A DNA stretch of 64,000 nt from Immundisolibacter sp. (lineage in GTDB: Bacteria; Pseudomonadota; Gammaproteobacteria; Immundisolibacterales; Immundisolibacteraceae), in assembly GCF_014359565.1 (NCBI RefSeq), contig NZ_JACIZD010000002.1, forward strand, positions 248,001 through 312,000, given 5' to 3'. A program made the position numbers and the translations under genes. The number at the start of each line of letters is the position of its first letter. Position 1 is the stretch's first letter. The notes beneath the pieces are model-generated. The model was not told where the DNA came from. It saw only the letters and a program-made list of their open reading frames with translations, and searched no databases. Shown here in pieces: positions 1-8,389 of this stretch.

Positions 1-1
1 G

Positions 2-1300
2 CGCGAGCAGCGCCTGGGCGGCGTGTGCCTGAACGTCGGCTGCATCCCGTCGAAGGCCCTGCTGCACGTGGCCAAGGTGATCGACGAGGCGGCCCACACG
101 CCCGGCGTCGCCTTCGGCAAGCCCAAGATCGACCTGGACGGCGTTCGTGGCCAGAAGGACAAGGTCGTCAAGCGCCTGACCGATGGCCTCAGCGGCCTGG
201 CGCGCCAGCGCAAGGTGCAGGTGGTGCGTGGCGCGGCGAAATTCACGGCCGCCCATACCCTGCGCGTCGAAGGCCCGGACGGGCCGGTCGACGTCCAATT
301 CGAGCACGCCATTGTCGCCACCGGCTCGACGCCGGTGCGCATCCCCGGCCTGCCGGACGACCCGCGCGTCATGGACTCCACCGGCGCGCTGGCGCTGGCG
401 GACATCCCCGGCAAGCTGCTGGTGATCGGCGGCGGTTACATCGGCCTCGAGATGGCTACCGTGTACCGGGCGCTGGGCAGTGCGGTCAGCGTGGTCGAGT
501 TCATGGACACGCTGCTGCCGGGCGCCGATGCGGACCTGGTCAAGCCGCTGGCCAAAAAGCTGGCCGGGGAGTTCGCCGACATTCGCCTCAAGACCAAGGT
601 CACTGGCATCGAGGCCAAGAAAGACGGCCTGCATGTGAGCTTCGAAGGCCCGGACGGCAAGGAGGTCAAGACCTACGACCGCGCCCTGGTGGCCGTCGGC
701 CGGCGCCCGAACGGCAAGGAGCTGGGCCTGGAGGCGCTGGGCGTGGCGGTGACCGAGCGCGGCTTCATCGAGGTCGATGCCCAGCGCCGCACCGGCGTGG
801 CGCACATTTTTGCCATTGGTGACGTGGCCGGCGAGCCAATGCTGGCGCACAAGGCCGCCCACGAGGGCAAGGTGGCGGCGGAAGTCATCGCCGGCCACAA
901 GGCGGCGTTTGCGCCGCTGGCGATCCCGGCGGTGGTGTTCACCGATCCGGAGATCGCCTGGGCCGGCCTGACCGAACAGCAGGCCAAGAAGGACGGTATC
1001 GCCTATGAGAAGGCGGTGTTTCCGTGGGCCGCCAACGGCCGCAGCCTGACACTCGGCCGCGACGAAGGATTGACCAAGATCCTGTTCGACCCGACCAGCC
1101 GCCGGGTGCTGGGCGTCGGCATCGTCGGCCCCGGCGCCGGTGACCTGATCGCCGAAGGCGTGCTGGCCATCGAAATGGGCGCCGATGCCCAGGACCTTGC
1201 CCTGACCATCCACGCCCATCCGACGCTGTCGGAAACCGTCGGCATGGCGGCCGAGGTCTTCGACGGCAGCGTCACGGACATCATCGCGCCCAAGCGCTGA
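2..1300 (+). CDS. lpdA: Dihydrolipoyl dehydrogenase (E3), 5' end outside window
   Basis: FAD-dependent E3 subunit that reoxidises the dihydrolipoyl groups of pyruvate/2-oxoglutarate dehydrogenase complexes using NAD+. The reading frame is open from base 2 and gives 432 residues; roughly the first 40, including the N-terminal FAD GxGxxG, lie before the window. Visible: the redox disulfide GGVCLNVGCIPSK at the edge, the NAD-binding GGGYIGLEMA (bases ~427-456), the second FAD motif AIGDVAGEPMLAHKA, and the C-terminal dimer-interface HAHPTLSE with the catalytic His-Glu. It is intact to its TGA. A GTG at 23 is inside the gene, not its start. Expected neighbours aceE/aceF would be upstream, unseen. 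Confidence 0.95.
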   Translation, partial: REQRLGGVCLNVGCIPSKALLHVAKVIDEAAHTPGVAFGKPKIDLDGVRGQKDKVVKRLTDGLSGLARQRKVQVVRGAAKFTAAHTLRVEGPDGPVDVQFEHAIVATGSTPVRIPGLPDDPRVMDSTGALALADIPGKLLVIGGGYIGLEMATVYRALGSAVSVVEFMDTLLPGADADLVKPLAKKLAGEFADIRLKTKVTGIEAKKDGLHVSFEGPDGKEVKTYDRALVAVGRRPNGKELGLEALGVAVTERGFIEVDAQRRTGVAHIFAIGDVAGEPMLAHKAAHEGKVAAEVIAGHKAAFAPLAIPAVVFTDPEIAWAGLTEQQAKKDGIAYEKAVFPWAANGRSLTLGRDEGLTKILFDPTSRRVLGVGIVGPGAGDLIAEGVLAIEMGADAQDLALTIHAHPTLSETVGMAAEVFDGSVTDIIAPKR

Positions 1301-1323
1301 GGTGCGCCTTTGCGGCGCACCTC
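1299..1323 (+). terminator. Hairpin at the end of lpdA
   Basis: A perfect 10-bp inverted repeat GAGGTGCGCC / GGCGCACCTC with a 5-base loop begins in the lpdA stop codon. No T-run follows, so it may be a weak terminator or an mRNA 3'-end stabiliser. It sits between convergent lpdA and the Hsp20 gene. Confidence 0.45.
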
Positions 1324-1356
1324 GGGCGAAACCACAACGCGATCAAGCCGCCCCGC

Positions 1357-1863
1357 TCACTGCACGTCGATGGTCACGCTGCGCGCCGGCCCGGGCTCGA
1401 CCTTGGGCAGTTCCACCCGCAGCACGCCATTGCGGTAGCTGGCCTTGGCCTGATCGGCCCTGACCGGCGCCGGTAGCGGCACGACCCGGCGAAACGCACC
1501 GTAGGCGCACTGAATGGTGCGCCAGCGACCGTCGCTGCTGTCGCGCTCGAAGCGCTTCTCGCCGCTGACGACCAGCGCGTCGTCCACCACCTCGATCTTG
1601 AAGTCGTCCTTGTCGAGGCCGGGAATTTCCAGGCGCGCCACCAGGCGCCTGTCGTCTTCCAGCAGGTCGACACCGAGCATGGACCAGGACAGGCCCGGCA
1701 CCCACAGCTCGTCATCGATGCTGGACGATTCCGGCAGATTGGTCGTGTCGCCGGGTTTGAAGCGGGTCAACGCCCCGGACGCCGAACGGCGCAATTGCCG
1801 CCAGCCTTCGGAAACGTTGGACCACCACGACTCGACGTTTTCCTTCAGGTTGTTGATGTCCAT
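1357..1863 (-). CDS. Hsp20/alpha-crystallin small heat-shock protein (third of three)
   Basis: ATP-independent holdase chaperone that binds unfolding proteins in the cytoplasm. 168 residues: a polar N-terminal arm with a Trp-rich start (ESWWSNVSEGW) and an alpha-crystallin domain from about residue 55 to the end, closing with the family signature GVLRVELPK near residue 145. It is the longest of the three and lies last in the minus-strand series, 148 bases after the second one, so it may have its own promoter. The N-terminal arms differ strongly between the three, which suggests distinct substrates or hetero-oligomers (inference). No C-terminal IxI motif is obvious. Confidence 0.9.
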   Translation of the reverse strand: MDINNLKENVESWWSNVSEGWRQLRRSASGALTRFKPGDTTNLPESSSIDDELWVPGLSWSMLGVDLLEDDRRLVARLEIPGLDKDDFKIEVVDDALVVSGEKRFERDSSDGRWRTIQCAYGAFRRVVPLPAPVRADQAKASYRNGVLRVELPKVEPGPARSVTIDVQ

Positions 1864-2011
1864 CGTTGGGTCTCCTGATCACGCCAGCGGCGAGCGGCCG
1901 ACCTCGTGCCGGCCGCTCGCCAGAACCCGACCGCCGGCCTGCGGCGCCGGGTGATGTTTGCCCGAACCGTCGAAAAGCGCTCTCAACGGCCCGAGCCGGC
2001 TCGACATCCCG

Positions 2012-2386
2012 TCACGCGGCCTGCACGCTGATGCGCCGCGGCTGTGCGTGTTCGGCCTTGGGGATACGCAGCGTCAGCACGCCGTCACGCAGCTCGGCGG
2101 TGATTTTCTCGCTGTCGAGTTCGCGCGACAGGTTGAACACGCGCCGATAGCGTGGCAGCGTGATCTCGGCGTGCGTACCCTCGAGTCCCTCCTTCATCGG
2201 CAGCTGCATTTCGCCTTCGATGCACAGCTGGTCGCCCTCGACGCGAATGTCGAGCCGGTCGCGCGGCACGCCCGGCAGGTCGGCATACAAGGTGATGCCG
2301 CTGGCGTCCTCGATCACGTCCGCCGGCGGCGGCAAGGCCGGTTCCGGCTGTTTGGCAGCTTCGTTTTGCACGATGTCCTGGCTCAT
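2012..2386 (-). CDS. Hsp20/alpha-crystallin small heat-shock protein (second of three)
   Basis: Small heat-shock chaperone of 124 residues. A short Ala/Pro-rich N-terminus leads into an alpha-crystallin domain (about residues 22-120) with the signature GVLTLRIPK and a C-terminal RRISV segment that could serve as the IxI-like oligomerisation tail. The ATG at 2386 is 19 bases after the stop of the upstream Hsp20 gene and has the SD-like GGAGGAC a few bases upstream, so the two are probably co-transcribed. The compact size matches class A bacterial sHsps. Confidence 0.92.
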   Translation of the reverse strand: MSQDIVQNEAAKQPEPALPPPADVIEDASGITLYADLPGVPRDRLDIRVEGDQLCIEGEMQLPMKEGLEGTHAEITLPRYRRVFNLSRELDSEKITAELRDGVLTLRIPKAEHAQPRRISVQAA

Positions 2387-2405
2387 GATGGTGTCCTCCG
2401 GTCGA

Positions 2406-2840
2406 TCACTGGATGTTGATGCGGCGCGGCAGTGCAGAATCCTTGCGCTGCGCGCTTATGTGCAGCACGCCGTCGCGGTAGGTGGCCGTTACGGAGGCCG
2501 GGTCGATGCTGTCCGGCAGGCTCACCACCCGGTGGAAGCGTCCGGCAAAGCGCTCGCCCAGGTGCACGGTGGCCTTCTCCGGCACCTGCGGGGCCTTGCG
2601 TTCGCCGCTGATGGTGAGCACGCCTTTCTCGATCTGCACATCGAGGGCGGCCGGATCCACGCCGGGCGCGAAGGCAAAAATTTCCACCGAGTTGGGCGTG
2701 GAGCCGATGTTGAGTGTCGGAAAGCCTGCGCCCAGGCCGCGGATGCTCGGAGACAGCTCGAAAGCCTGGTCGAGCTCGCGGCGCAAACGGTCGAATTCCG
2801 CGAACAGATTGCGCGAGAACGGGGGTCTGTAAATTGCCAT
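2406..2840 (-). CDS. Hsp20/alpha-crystallin small heat-shock protein (first of three)
   Basis: Small heat-shock chaperone, 144 residues, starting MAIYRPPFSRNLF. The ATG at 2840 is chosen because AGGAGG lies about 6 bases upstream; the frame stays open much further upstream but that extension has no homologous look and runs into the promoter region. The alpha-crystallin domain covers about residues 45-140 and has GVLHISAQRK in place of the usual GVLTLxxPK, followed by LPRRINIQ, an IxI-type tail. It is the promoter-proximal gene of the triple Hsp20 arm and diverges from cbpA; a sigma-32-like promoter faces it at 2903-2930. Confidence 0.92.
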   Translation of the reverse strand: MAIYRPPFSRNLFAEFDRLRRELDQAFELSPSIRGLGAGFPTLNIGSTPNSVEIFAFAPGVDPAALDVQIEKGVLTISGERKAPQVPEKATVHLGERFAGRFHRVVSLPDSIDPASVTATYRDGVLHISAQRKDSALPRRINIQ

Positions 2841-2902
2841 GGTGGTCCTCCTGGTGTACGGGTCGGTCCGACGACCGCCCTGCAAGTTGAACGCAAGCAA
2901 AA

Positions 2903-2930
2903 GATCGGTGCCACCGTGACTGCTTTCAAG
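2903..2930 (-). promoter_or_regulatory. Sigma-32-like promoter for the Hsp20 genes
   Basis: Reading the minus strand, CTTGAAA (2930-2924) is an exact match to the E. coli sigma-32 -35 consensus. After 13 bases comes CACCGATC (2910-2903), a partial match to CCCCATnT. It lies about 60 bases upstream of the first Hsp20 ATG. Confidence 0.5.
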
Positions 2931-2965
2931 AGCTCGCACAGGGTTGTGGGTAGGCTGTCGCTGCC

Positions 2966-2994
2966 CTTGAGTCCGGCGCCGCGCAGCCCTATTT
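2966..2994 (+). promoter_or_regulatory. Sigma-32-like promoter for cbpA-cbpM
   Basis: CTTGAGT at 2966-2972, 14 bases, then CCCTATTT at 2987-2994. This resembles the heat-shock consensus CTTGAAA / CCCCATnT and ends about 40 bases before the cbpA ATG. With the minus-strand site at 2903-2930 it makes a divergent heat-shock control region. Confidence 0.5.
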
Positions 2995-3035
2995 TCCAAA
3001 CCCCGGTCAACGGCTAGCACTGCCAAGGAGTGCCC

Positions 3036-3968
3036 ATGGAGTTTCGGGACTACTACCAGATTCTCGGCGTGCCGCGTGACGCGACTGCCGACGCCATCAA
3101 GCGCGCCTTTCGCAAGCTGGCGCGCAAGTACCACCCGGACGTGTCCAAGGAACCGGACGCCGAGCAGCACATGAAGGAGGTCAACGAGGCCTACGCGGTA
3201 CTGTCGGACCCCGAAAAACGCGCCGCCTATGACCAGCTCGGACCCGGCCATCGGCCCGGCGAGGAATTTCGCCCGCCGCCGGGATGGGATGCCGGGTTCG
3301 AGTTCTCGGGCGGCGGCTTCTCGCCGCATGAGGCGGCCGATTTCTCCGATTTCTTTACCGAGCTGTTCGGGCACATGGGCGCACGCCCGCGTCGCGCCGC
3401 GCATGGGCGTGGCCAGGACCATTACGCCAAGATCTACCTTGACCTCCAGGACGCCTTCACCGGCGCCACACGCGACATCACGCTACGCGTGCCGACGGTC
3501 GATAAACAAACCGGCCGCCTGAGCATGGTGCAGCGCACGCTGCGCGTGACCATTCCCAGGGGCGTGCGCGAAGGTCAGCTGATTCGCCTGGCCGGACAGG
3601 GATATCCGGGCGCCGGCAGCGGTGCGGCCGGCGATCTGCTGCTCGAAGTACACCTCAAGCCCGACGAGCGCTATCGCGTCGAGGGCCGCGATCTGAGCAT
3701 GACCTTGCCGGTGGCGCCGTGGGAGGCCGCACTGGGCGCGGTGATCGCGGTGCCGCTGCCGGTGGGCGAGGTCAAGGTACGCATTCCGGCGGGCGCACAA
3801 AGCGGTACCGAGCTGCGCGTGCGCGGCAGGGGCCTGCCGGGCGATCCGCCAGGCGATCTGCTGCTGCACGTGCGGGTGGTGTTGCCGCCGGCGGACACGC
3901 CACGGGCACGGGAACTCTATGCAACGATGGCACGGGAATTGGCTTTCGATCCACGTCGCAGGAACTGA
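3036..3968 (+). CDS. cbpA: DnaJ-class co-chaperone CbpA (curved DNA-binding protein)
   Basis: Hsp40 co-chaperone that stimulates DnaK ATPase; CbpA family members also bind curved DNA. 310 residues. The J domain spans residues 1-70 with the HPD tripeptide at 33-35 (KYHPDVS). A Gly/Phe-rich linker (about 75-125) lacks the DnaJ zinc-finger region, and two C-terminal beta-barrel substrate-binding domains follow (about 130-305). The start is the ATG at 3036, 5 bases after AAGGAG; an in-frame GTG at 3030 overlaps that SD and is rejected. It is followed 6 bases later by its modulator cbpM, the usual pair. Confidence 0.93.
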   Translation: MEFRDYYQILGVPRDATADAIKRAFRKLARKYHPDVSKEPDAEQHMKEVNEAYAVLSDPEKRAAYDQLGPGHRPGEEFRPPPGWDAGFEFSGGGFSPHEAADFSDFFTELFGHMGARPRRAAHGRGQDHYAKIYLDLQDAFTGATRDITLRVPTVDKQTGRLSMVQRTLRVTIPRGVREGQLIRLAGQGYPGAGSGAAGDLLLEVHLKPDERYRVEGRDLSMTLPVAPWEAALGAVIAVPLPVGEVKVRIPAGAQSGTELRVRGRGLPGDPPGDLLLHVRVVLPPADTPRARELYATMARELAFDPRRRN

Positions 3969-3974
3969 ACGGCG

Positions 3975-4283
3975 ATGAACCAGAAAGAAGCACTGATCGG
4001 CACCCTGCTCGACGAATCGTGGCTGACGCTGGAGCAGCTGGCGGCCGCCTGCGCGGCCGACGTCGAGTGGCTGCAGCAACACCTGGAGGCTGGCCTGCTG
4101 CCGCAGGCGCGGTCGCTCGGCGGGGTCTGGCGGTTCTCGTCGGCCACCCTGCGCCGGGCGCGCCGGCTGCGGCAGATCGAGCGGGATTTCGATGCGGCGC
4201 CGGAACTGGCCGGCCTGGTCGGTGACCTCATCGAGGAGATCGAGCGCCTGCGCGCGCGCCTGGCCCTGTACGGCCTGGGCTGA
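3975..4283 (+). CDS. cbpM: Chaperone modulator CbpM
   Basis: Small partner (102 residues) that binds the CbpA J domain and blocks its action on DnaK and DNA. The sequence is a MerR-like helix-turn-helix fold: a first segment DESWLTLEQLAAACAADVEW, a central basic strip RRARRLRQIERDFD, and a C-terminal helix ending IERLRARLALYGLG. Starting 6 bases after cbpA, it is surely co-transcribed. The identification rests on family size, fold-like pattern and its position. Confidence 0.85.
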   Translation: MNQKEALIGTLLDESWLTLEQLAAACAADVEWLQQHLEAGLLPQARSLGGVWRFSSATLRRARRLRQIERDFDAAPELAGLVGDLIEEIERLRARLALYGLG

Positions 4284-4363
4284 ACCGCCAGCGGCCCGTG
4301 GATGATCAGCGCGCCATCGGGCGGGCCCGCGCAGCGGAGCTGACACGCCGCTGCGGGCGCGCT

Positions 4364-5449
4364 ATGCGGCTGTCAGTCCTGCTCGGCTGCCTGCTGCTGG
4401 GCACCTGGCACTCGCCCGGCGTGGCTGCCTGGCAGGGCGAGCAGCGCACGATCACGCCACGCGGCGCGCTCGGTGCGGACGAGCGTGCCGTCATCGAGCT
4501 GTTCGAGCGCACCCGCGACTCGGTGGTCTACATCAGCACCGCCGAGCTGGTGCAGGATTTCTGGACGCGCAACGTGTTTGCCGTGCCGCGCGGCACCGGC
4601 TCGGGCTTCGTGTGGGACGAGGCGGGGCACGTGGTGACCAATTTTCACGTCATCCAGGGCGCTGCGCGCGCCACGGTGCGCCTGGCCGATGGGCGCGACT
4701 ATCCGGCGCGCCTGGTGGGGGCAAGCCCAGCGCACGACATCGCCGTGCTCAGGATCGGCGTCGATTTCAAGTCGCCGCCGCCGGTGCCGATCGGCACCAG
4801 CCACGACCTGAAGGTGGGGCAGAAGGTGTTTGCCATCGGCAACCCCTTCGGACTCGACTGGACCTTGACCACAGGCATCGTCTCGGCGCTCGACCGCAGC
4901 CTGCCGGCCCAGGAGGGCGGCAGCATCGTCGAACATCTGATCCAGACCGATGCCGCCATCAACCCCGGCAATTCGGGCGGACCGCTGCTGGATTCGGCCG
5001 GTCGGCTGATCGGCATCAACACCGCCATTTACAGCCCCTCGGGCGCCTCGGCCGGCATTGGCTTCGCCGTTCCGGTCGACACCGTCATGCGCGTGGTGCC
5101 GCAGCTGATCCGGCACGGCAGGTACACGCGCCCGGCGCTGGGTGTCGAAGTCGACGAAGGCGTCAATGCGCGCCTGAGCCGGCTGCTCGGCATCGAGGGC
5201 GTGTTCGTGCTGGATGTCGCGCCGGGCTCGCCGGCGGCGGCGGCCGGCCTCACGCCGCTGCGCTTGACGCCCGACGGGCGCATGGCGGCGGGCGACATCA
5301 TCATCGCCGTGGCCGGCAAGCCGGTGGATTCGGTGGCGCGCCTGCTGGCCCGGCTCGACGATTTCTCCGTCGGCGACGTGGTGCAGATCGGTCTGCTACG
5401 CGGCGGGCAACAACGTACCGTGACCGTCACCCTGCAGGCGGAAAACTGA
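4364..5449 (+). CDS. HtrA/Do-like periplasmic serine protease with one PDZ domain
   Basis: Trypsin-type envelope quality-control protease. From the ATG at 4364 it has 361 residues: a signal peptide (MRLSVLLGCLLLGTW..VAA), then the protease domain with the complete triad His95 (TNFHVIQ), Asp125 (HDIAVLRI) and Ser204 (NPGNSGGPL), then one PDZ domain (about residues 260-358). An in-frame GTG at 4298 would add 22 basic residues before the signal peptide; neither start has a clear SD, so I chose the one that begins at the signal peptide. One PDZ domain makes it DegS-like in architecture, although DegS is membrane anchored. It follows cbpM by 80 bases and continues the proteostasis theme. Confidence 0.88.
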   Translation: MRLSVLLGCLLLGTWHSPGVAAWQGEQRTITPRGALGADERAVIELFERTRDSVVYISTAELVQDFWTRNVFAVPRGTGSGFVWDEAGHVVTNFHVIQGAARATVRLADGRDYPARLVGASPAHDIAVLRIGVDFKSPPPVPIGTSHDLKVGQKVFAIGNPFGLDWTLTTGIVSALDRSLPAQEGGSIVEHLIQTDAAINPGNSGGPLLDSAGRLIGINTAIYSPSGASAGIGFAVPVDTVMRVVPQLIRHGRYTRPALGVEVDEGVNARLSRLLGIEGVFVLDVAPGSPAAAAGLTPLRLTPDGRMAAGDIIIAVAGKPVDSVARLLARLDDFSVGDVVQIGLLRGGQQRTVTVTLQAEN

Positions 5450-5459
5450 TCCGAACCGG

Positions 5460-6014
5460 CTAGGGTCGCTGGCGGGCGCGCGCCAGCTCGATGATGCGCC
5501 GGTTCTGTTCGCGCACGGCAGCGTTGTTGCCGGCCAGGGAGTCGGAGCGGGACGCCAGCGTGGCGGCCTGATCGAAGTCGCCGTTTTGCAGGCGCAGCCA
5601 GGCCAGCTTCTGCCATAGCACCGGATCCTGCGGTCGGATACGCAGCGCCCGCTCCAGCTGCGCCGCCGCGGACGCATAGTCGCCGGCGGCGGCCTGCCGG
5701 TCGGCCAGCGCCACCAGCGACCCGGTGGCCGTCGGCTGCGCCGGTGGCGCAGGGGTGGCGCTGGCCGGTGGCGCCGACGGCGGTGGGCCGGGCCGGATGA
5801 TGGCCGATGCCGGCGGCTGCGGCCTGGGCAAGGGCTGCGCCGGCGGCAGGGGCGCCTGTGGCGCCTGACTGGTAGGTGGCGGCGGCGCAGGCTCGGGCTC
5901 GGGCCGCGGCGGCGGTGCACTGACGCAACCGGCCAGCAGCAGCGGGCCGGCCAGCAACAGCCGCCACCGCGGCTTCGAGCGGCGGTTCAGAACAGCTTGC
6001 GCAACCAGCGCCAT
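5460..6014 (-). CDS. TPR-containing, Pro-rich lipoprotein (LpoP-like PBP1B activator candidate)
   Basis: 184-residue predicted outer-membrane lipoprotein: a basic start, then LLLAGPLLLAGC with a lipobox Cys near residue 29. A long Pro/Ala-rich, probably extended linker (about 33-100) follows, then tetratricopeptide-like helices (about 100-165: LADRQAAAGDYASAAAQLER and QDPVLWQKLAWLRLQNGDFD). It overlaps the end of mrcB by 28 bases on the same strand. In Pseudomonas and relatives a TPR lipoprotein named LpoP, encoded beside the PBP1B gene, activates that synthase from the outer membrane. Architecture and position fit, so a role as PBP1B activator is inferred, not shown. Confidence 0.75.
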   Translation of the reverse strand: MALVAQAVLNRRSKPRWRLLLAGPLLLAGCVSAPPPRPEPEPAPPPPTSQAPQAPLPPAQPLPRPQPPASAIIRPGPPPSAPPASATPAPPAQPTATGSLVALADRQAAAGDYASAAAQLERALRIRPQDPVLWQKLAWLRLQNGDFDQAATLASRSDSLAGNNAAVREQNRRIIELARARQRP

Positions 6015-8287
6015 GAGTCGTCGTCCTTGTGTTGCGGAGGTGAAATGGCGGCGCCGTCGCAGGGCGCGGCGCCAGGCGGCGCGCCGCCGTCCAGCACCGG
6101 CATGCCAAAGCCGCCCGGACACTGCGCCGCCGGCAGCCAGGGACCATCGGGCGCCTGCACCCAGCGAATGCCGGGCGGCTCGGCCAGGGTCAGCGGCACC
6201 GCCGGCAGGCGACCGATCAGATCGGTCCAGATGCGCATGGCGCCGCTGGCGCCGTACAGGCCGGTCTCGCCGTTGTCGTCCAGACCCACCCACACCGCCG
6301 CCACCGTGTTGCCGGTGAAGCCGGCAAACCAGGAGTCGCGGCTGTCGTTGGTGGTGCCGGTCTTGCCGGCCACGTTCAGGCCCGGCAGCACGCGCCCGAG
6401 CGCCCGCGCGGTGCCGTTGCGGGCCACTTCCTGCAGCGCCGTGTTGACCAGAAACACCGCCGCCGGATCGAGCTTTTGTTCCACCGACATCGGGTAGCTG
6501 GCCAGCGGCTTGCCGTCCTTGTCGGTCACGGCGTGGATGCCGCGCAGATGCAGCCGAAAGCCGCCGGCGGCCAGCGTCAGGTATATGCGCGTGACTTCGA
6601 ACGGGGTCAGCTCGACCGCGCCCAGCAGCACCGACGGCACCTCGGGCAGGTCGCGCGTCACGCCCAGCGCGCGCAGGGTCTTGAGCACGCTCGGCACGCC
6701 GACCTGCAGGCCCAGCGCCACCGTGGCGCTGTTGCGCGACTCGGCGAGTCCCCGCAGCAAGGACACGTCGCCCGCATAGTCGTCACCGGAGTTGCGTGGT
6801 TGCCAGCTCTGGCCGCTCGGCAGGCGCACCGACATGCGCCGGTCGTCCAGGCGCGTGGCCAGGTTGAAGCGCTCCGGCTGCGCCAGCGCCGTCAGGTACA
6901 CCGCCGGCTTGGCCAGCGAGCCGATCTGGCGCTGGGCGTCCAGCGCCCGGTTGTAGCCGTCGAACCGCGGATCGCGGTCGCCGACCAGCGCCAGCACCTC
7001 GCCAGTGGCGATGTCCGCCGCCACGGCGGCCATCTGCAGATCGGGCAGCTTGCGCTGCTTGGCGAGTGCACCACCCTGTTCGGTGACTGCCGCCTCGGCC
7101 GCCACCTGCACCGCCGGGTCCATGGTGGCGAAGATGCGCAGGCCCTCGTTGCGCAGCACCTGTTCCGGGTAGTCGCGTTGCAACTGGCGCCGCACCAGGT
7201 CCAGGAAGGCCGGATAGCGGGCCATCGTCAGCGAGCTGCGCTTGACCACCCGCAGCGGCTTGGCCTGCTCGGCGGCAACCTGCTCGGGCGTCAGCTGGCC
7301 CTGCTCGCCCAGCAGGCGCAGGGCAAGGTTGCGCCGCGCCGTGGCGCGCTCGGGATGGCGCCGCGGGTCGTAGTAGGACGGCGCCTGCACCATGCCGGCC
7401 AGCAGCGCCAGCTGGCCGGTATCCAGTTCGCCCAGCGGGCGGCCGAAGTACAGCATCGCGCCCTGCGCCACGCCGTGCACGCCGCGCCCGCCGACCTGGC
7501 CCAGGAACACCTCGTTCAGGTACGACTCGAGGATGTCGTCCTTGCTGTAATGGGTTTCCAGCAGCACCGCCATGATGGCCTCGGTGAGCTTGCGCCACAC
7601 CGTGCGGTCGGCGGTCAGGAAGTAGTTCTTGACCAGTTGCTGGGTCAGCGTGCTGCCGCCCTGCACCACCGCGCCAGCCCGCACGTCCGCCCACAGGGCG
7701 CGCCCGATGGCACGCGCCGACACGCCGCGGTGGCGGTAGAAGTCCCGATCCTCCAGCGTCAGCAGGGCCTGCACCAGCACCGGCGGCACCTCCGGCAGGC
7801 GCACCAGCAACCGGTCCTCGTTGCTGGCCGGATAGAAACCGCCGATGAATTCCGGCTCCAGGCGCAGCAGCGGCAGCTCACCCTCATCGCCATACAGGCC
7901 GGCGATCTGCCGGCCATCGAAGCGGATTTCCACCTTGCGCGGCGGCTCCGGGCCGTCCCAGAACTGAAAGCCGCGCGTGTAGACGAGCAGTCGATTGCCG
8001 CGCACGGCATAGCTGCCGACACCGGTCGGTTCACCGCGCTGATAGCCCAGGCGATCGAGCGCCTCGACCACCCGCGGCGGGTCGAGCGGCACGCCGGCGT
8101 AAAGCTCCAGCGGCCGGGCGAACACGCGCGCCGGCAGTGCCCAGCGCTGGCCCTCGAATTTCTCGCGAATGACCCGGTCCAGGTGCACCGCGTACAGGGC
8201 GAGTCCGGCAAGACCCGCCAGCGCGAGCGGCAGCAGCCATCCCAGCCAGCGGCGGCGGATGGCAGGACGTGGGCGCGGTTTGGGCAT
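5987..8287 (-). CDS. mrcB: Bifunctional peptidoglycan synthase PBP1B
   Basis: Class A penicillin-binding protein (766 residues) that polymerises lipid II and cross-links the stem peptides. An N-terminal basic tail and one membrane helix (WLGWLLPLALAGLAGLAL) come first, then a UB2H-like region with the LDRLGYQRG segment. The GT51 transglycosylase carries EDRDFYRHRGVS with the catalytic Glu. The transpeptidase domain has SLAKP (SxxK serine), SRN (SxN) and KTGTT (KTG). The C-terminus is a short Pro/Gly-rich tail. All catalytic motifs are present. The downstream overlapping lipoprotein gene is a likely dedicated activator. Confidence 0.95.
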   Translation of the reverse strand: MPKPRPRPAIRRRWLGWLLPLALAGLAGLALYAVHLDRVIREKFEGQRWALPARVFARPLELYAGVPLDPPRVVEALDRLGYQRGEPTGVGSYAVRGNRLLVYTRGFQFWDGPEPPRKVEIRFDGRQIAGLYGDEGELPLLRLEPEFIGGFYPASNEDRLLVRLPEVPPVLVQALLTLEDRDFYRHRGVSARAIGRALWADVRAGAVVQGGSTLTQQLVKNYFLTADRTVWRKLTEAIMAVLLETHYSKDDILESYLNEVFLGQVGGRGVHGVAQGAMLYFGRPLGELDTGQLALLAGMVQAPSYYDPRRHPERATARRNLALRLLGEQGQLTPEQVAAEQAKPLRVVKRSSLTMARYPAFLDLVRRQLQRDYPEQVLRNEGLRIFATMDPAVQVAAEAAVTEQGGALAKQRKLPDLQMAAVAADIATGEVLALVGDRDPRFDGYNRALDAQRQIGSLAKPAVYLTALAQPERFNLATRLDDRRMSVRLPSGQSWQPRNSGDDYAGDVSLLRGLAESRNSATVALGLQVGVPSVLKTLRALGVTRDLPEVPSVLLGAVELTPFEVTRIYLTLAAGGFRLHLRGIHAVTDKDGKPLASYPMSVEQKLDPAAVFLVNTALQEVARNGTARALGRVLPGLNVAGKTGTTNDSRDSWFAGFTGNTVAAVWVGLDDNGETGLYGASGAMRIWTDLIGRLPAVPLTLAEPPGIRWVQAPDGPWLPAAQCPGGFGMPVLDGGAPPGAAPCDGAAISPPQHKDDDSWRWLRKLF

Positions 8288-8389
8288 GGGCAGTGCAGTA
8301 TCGGCGGCAGGTTTAACCTACTAGTCTAGCGTGCCGACCCGACCCCACCGTGCCCCAATGCGTGCGGCTTGCAAAGCGAGGAGGAAGCC

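Noticed and set aside
6476-8329. 617-codon open frame on the plus strand
   Set aside because: It is antisense to mrcB over its full length. The translation is rich in Arg, Gln and His with no domain; mrcB has every catalytic motif. It is a shadow frame caused by high GC.
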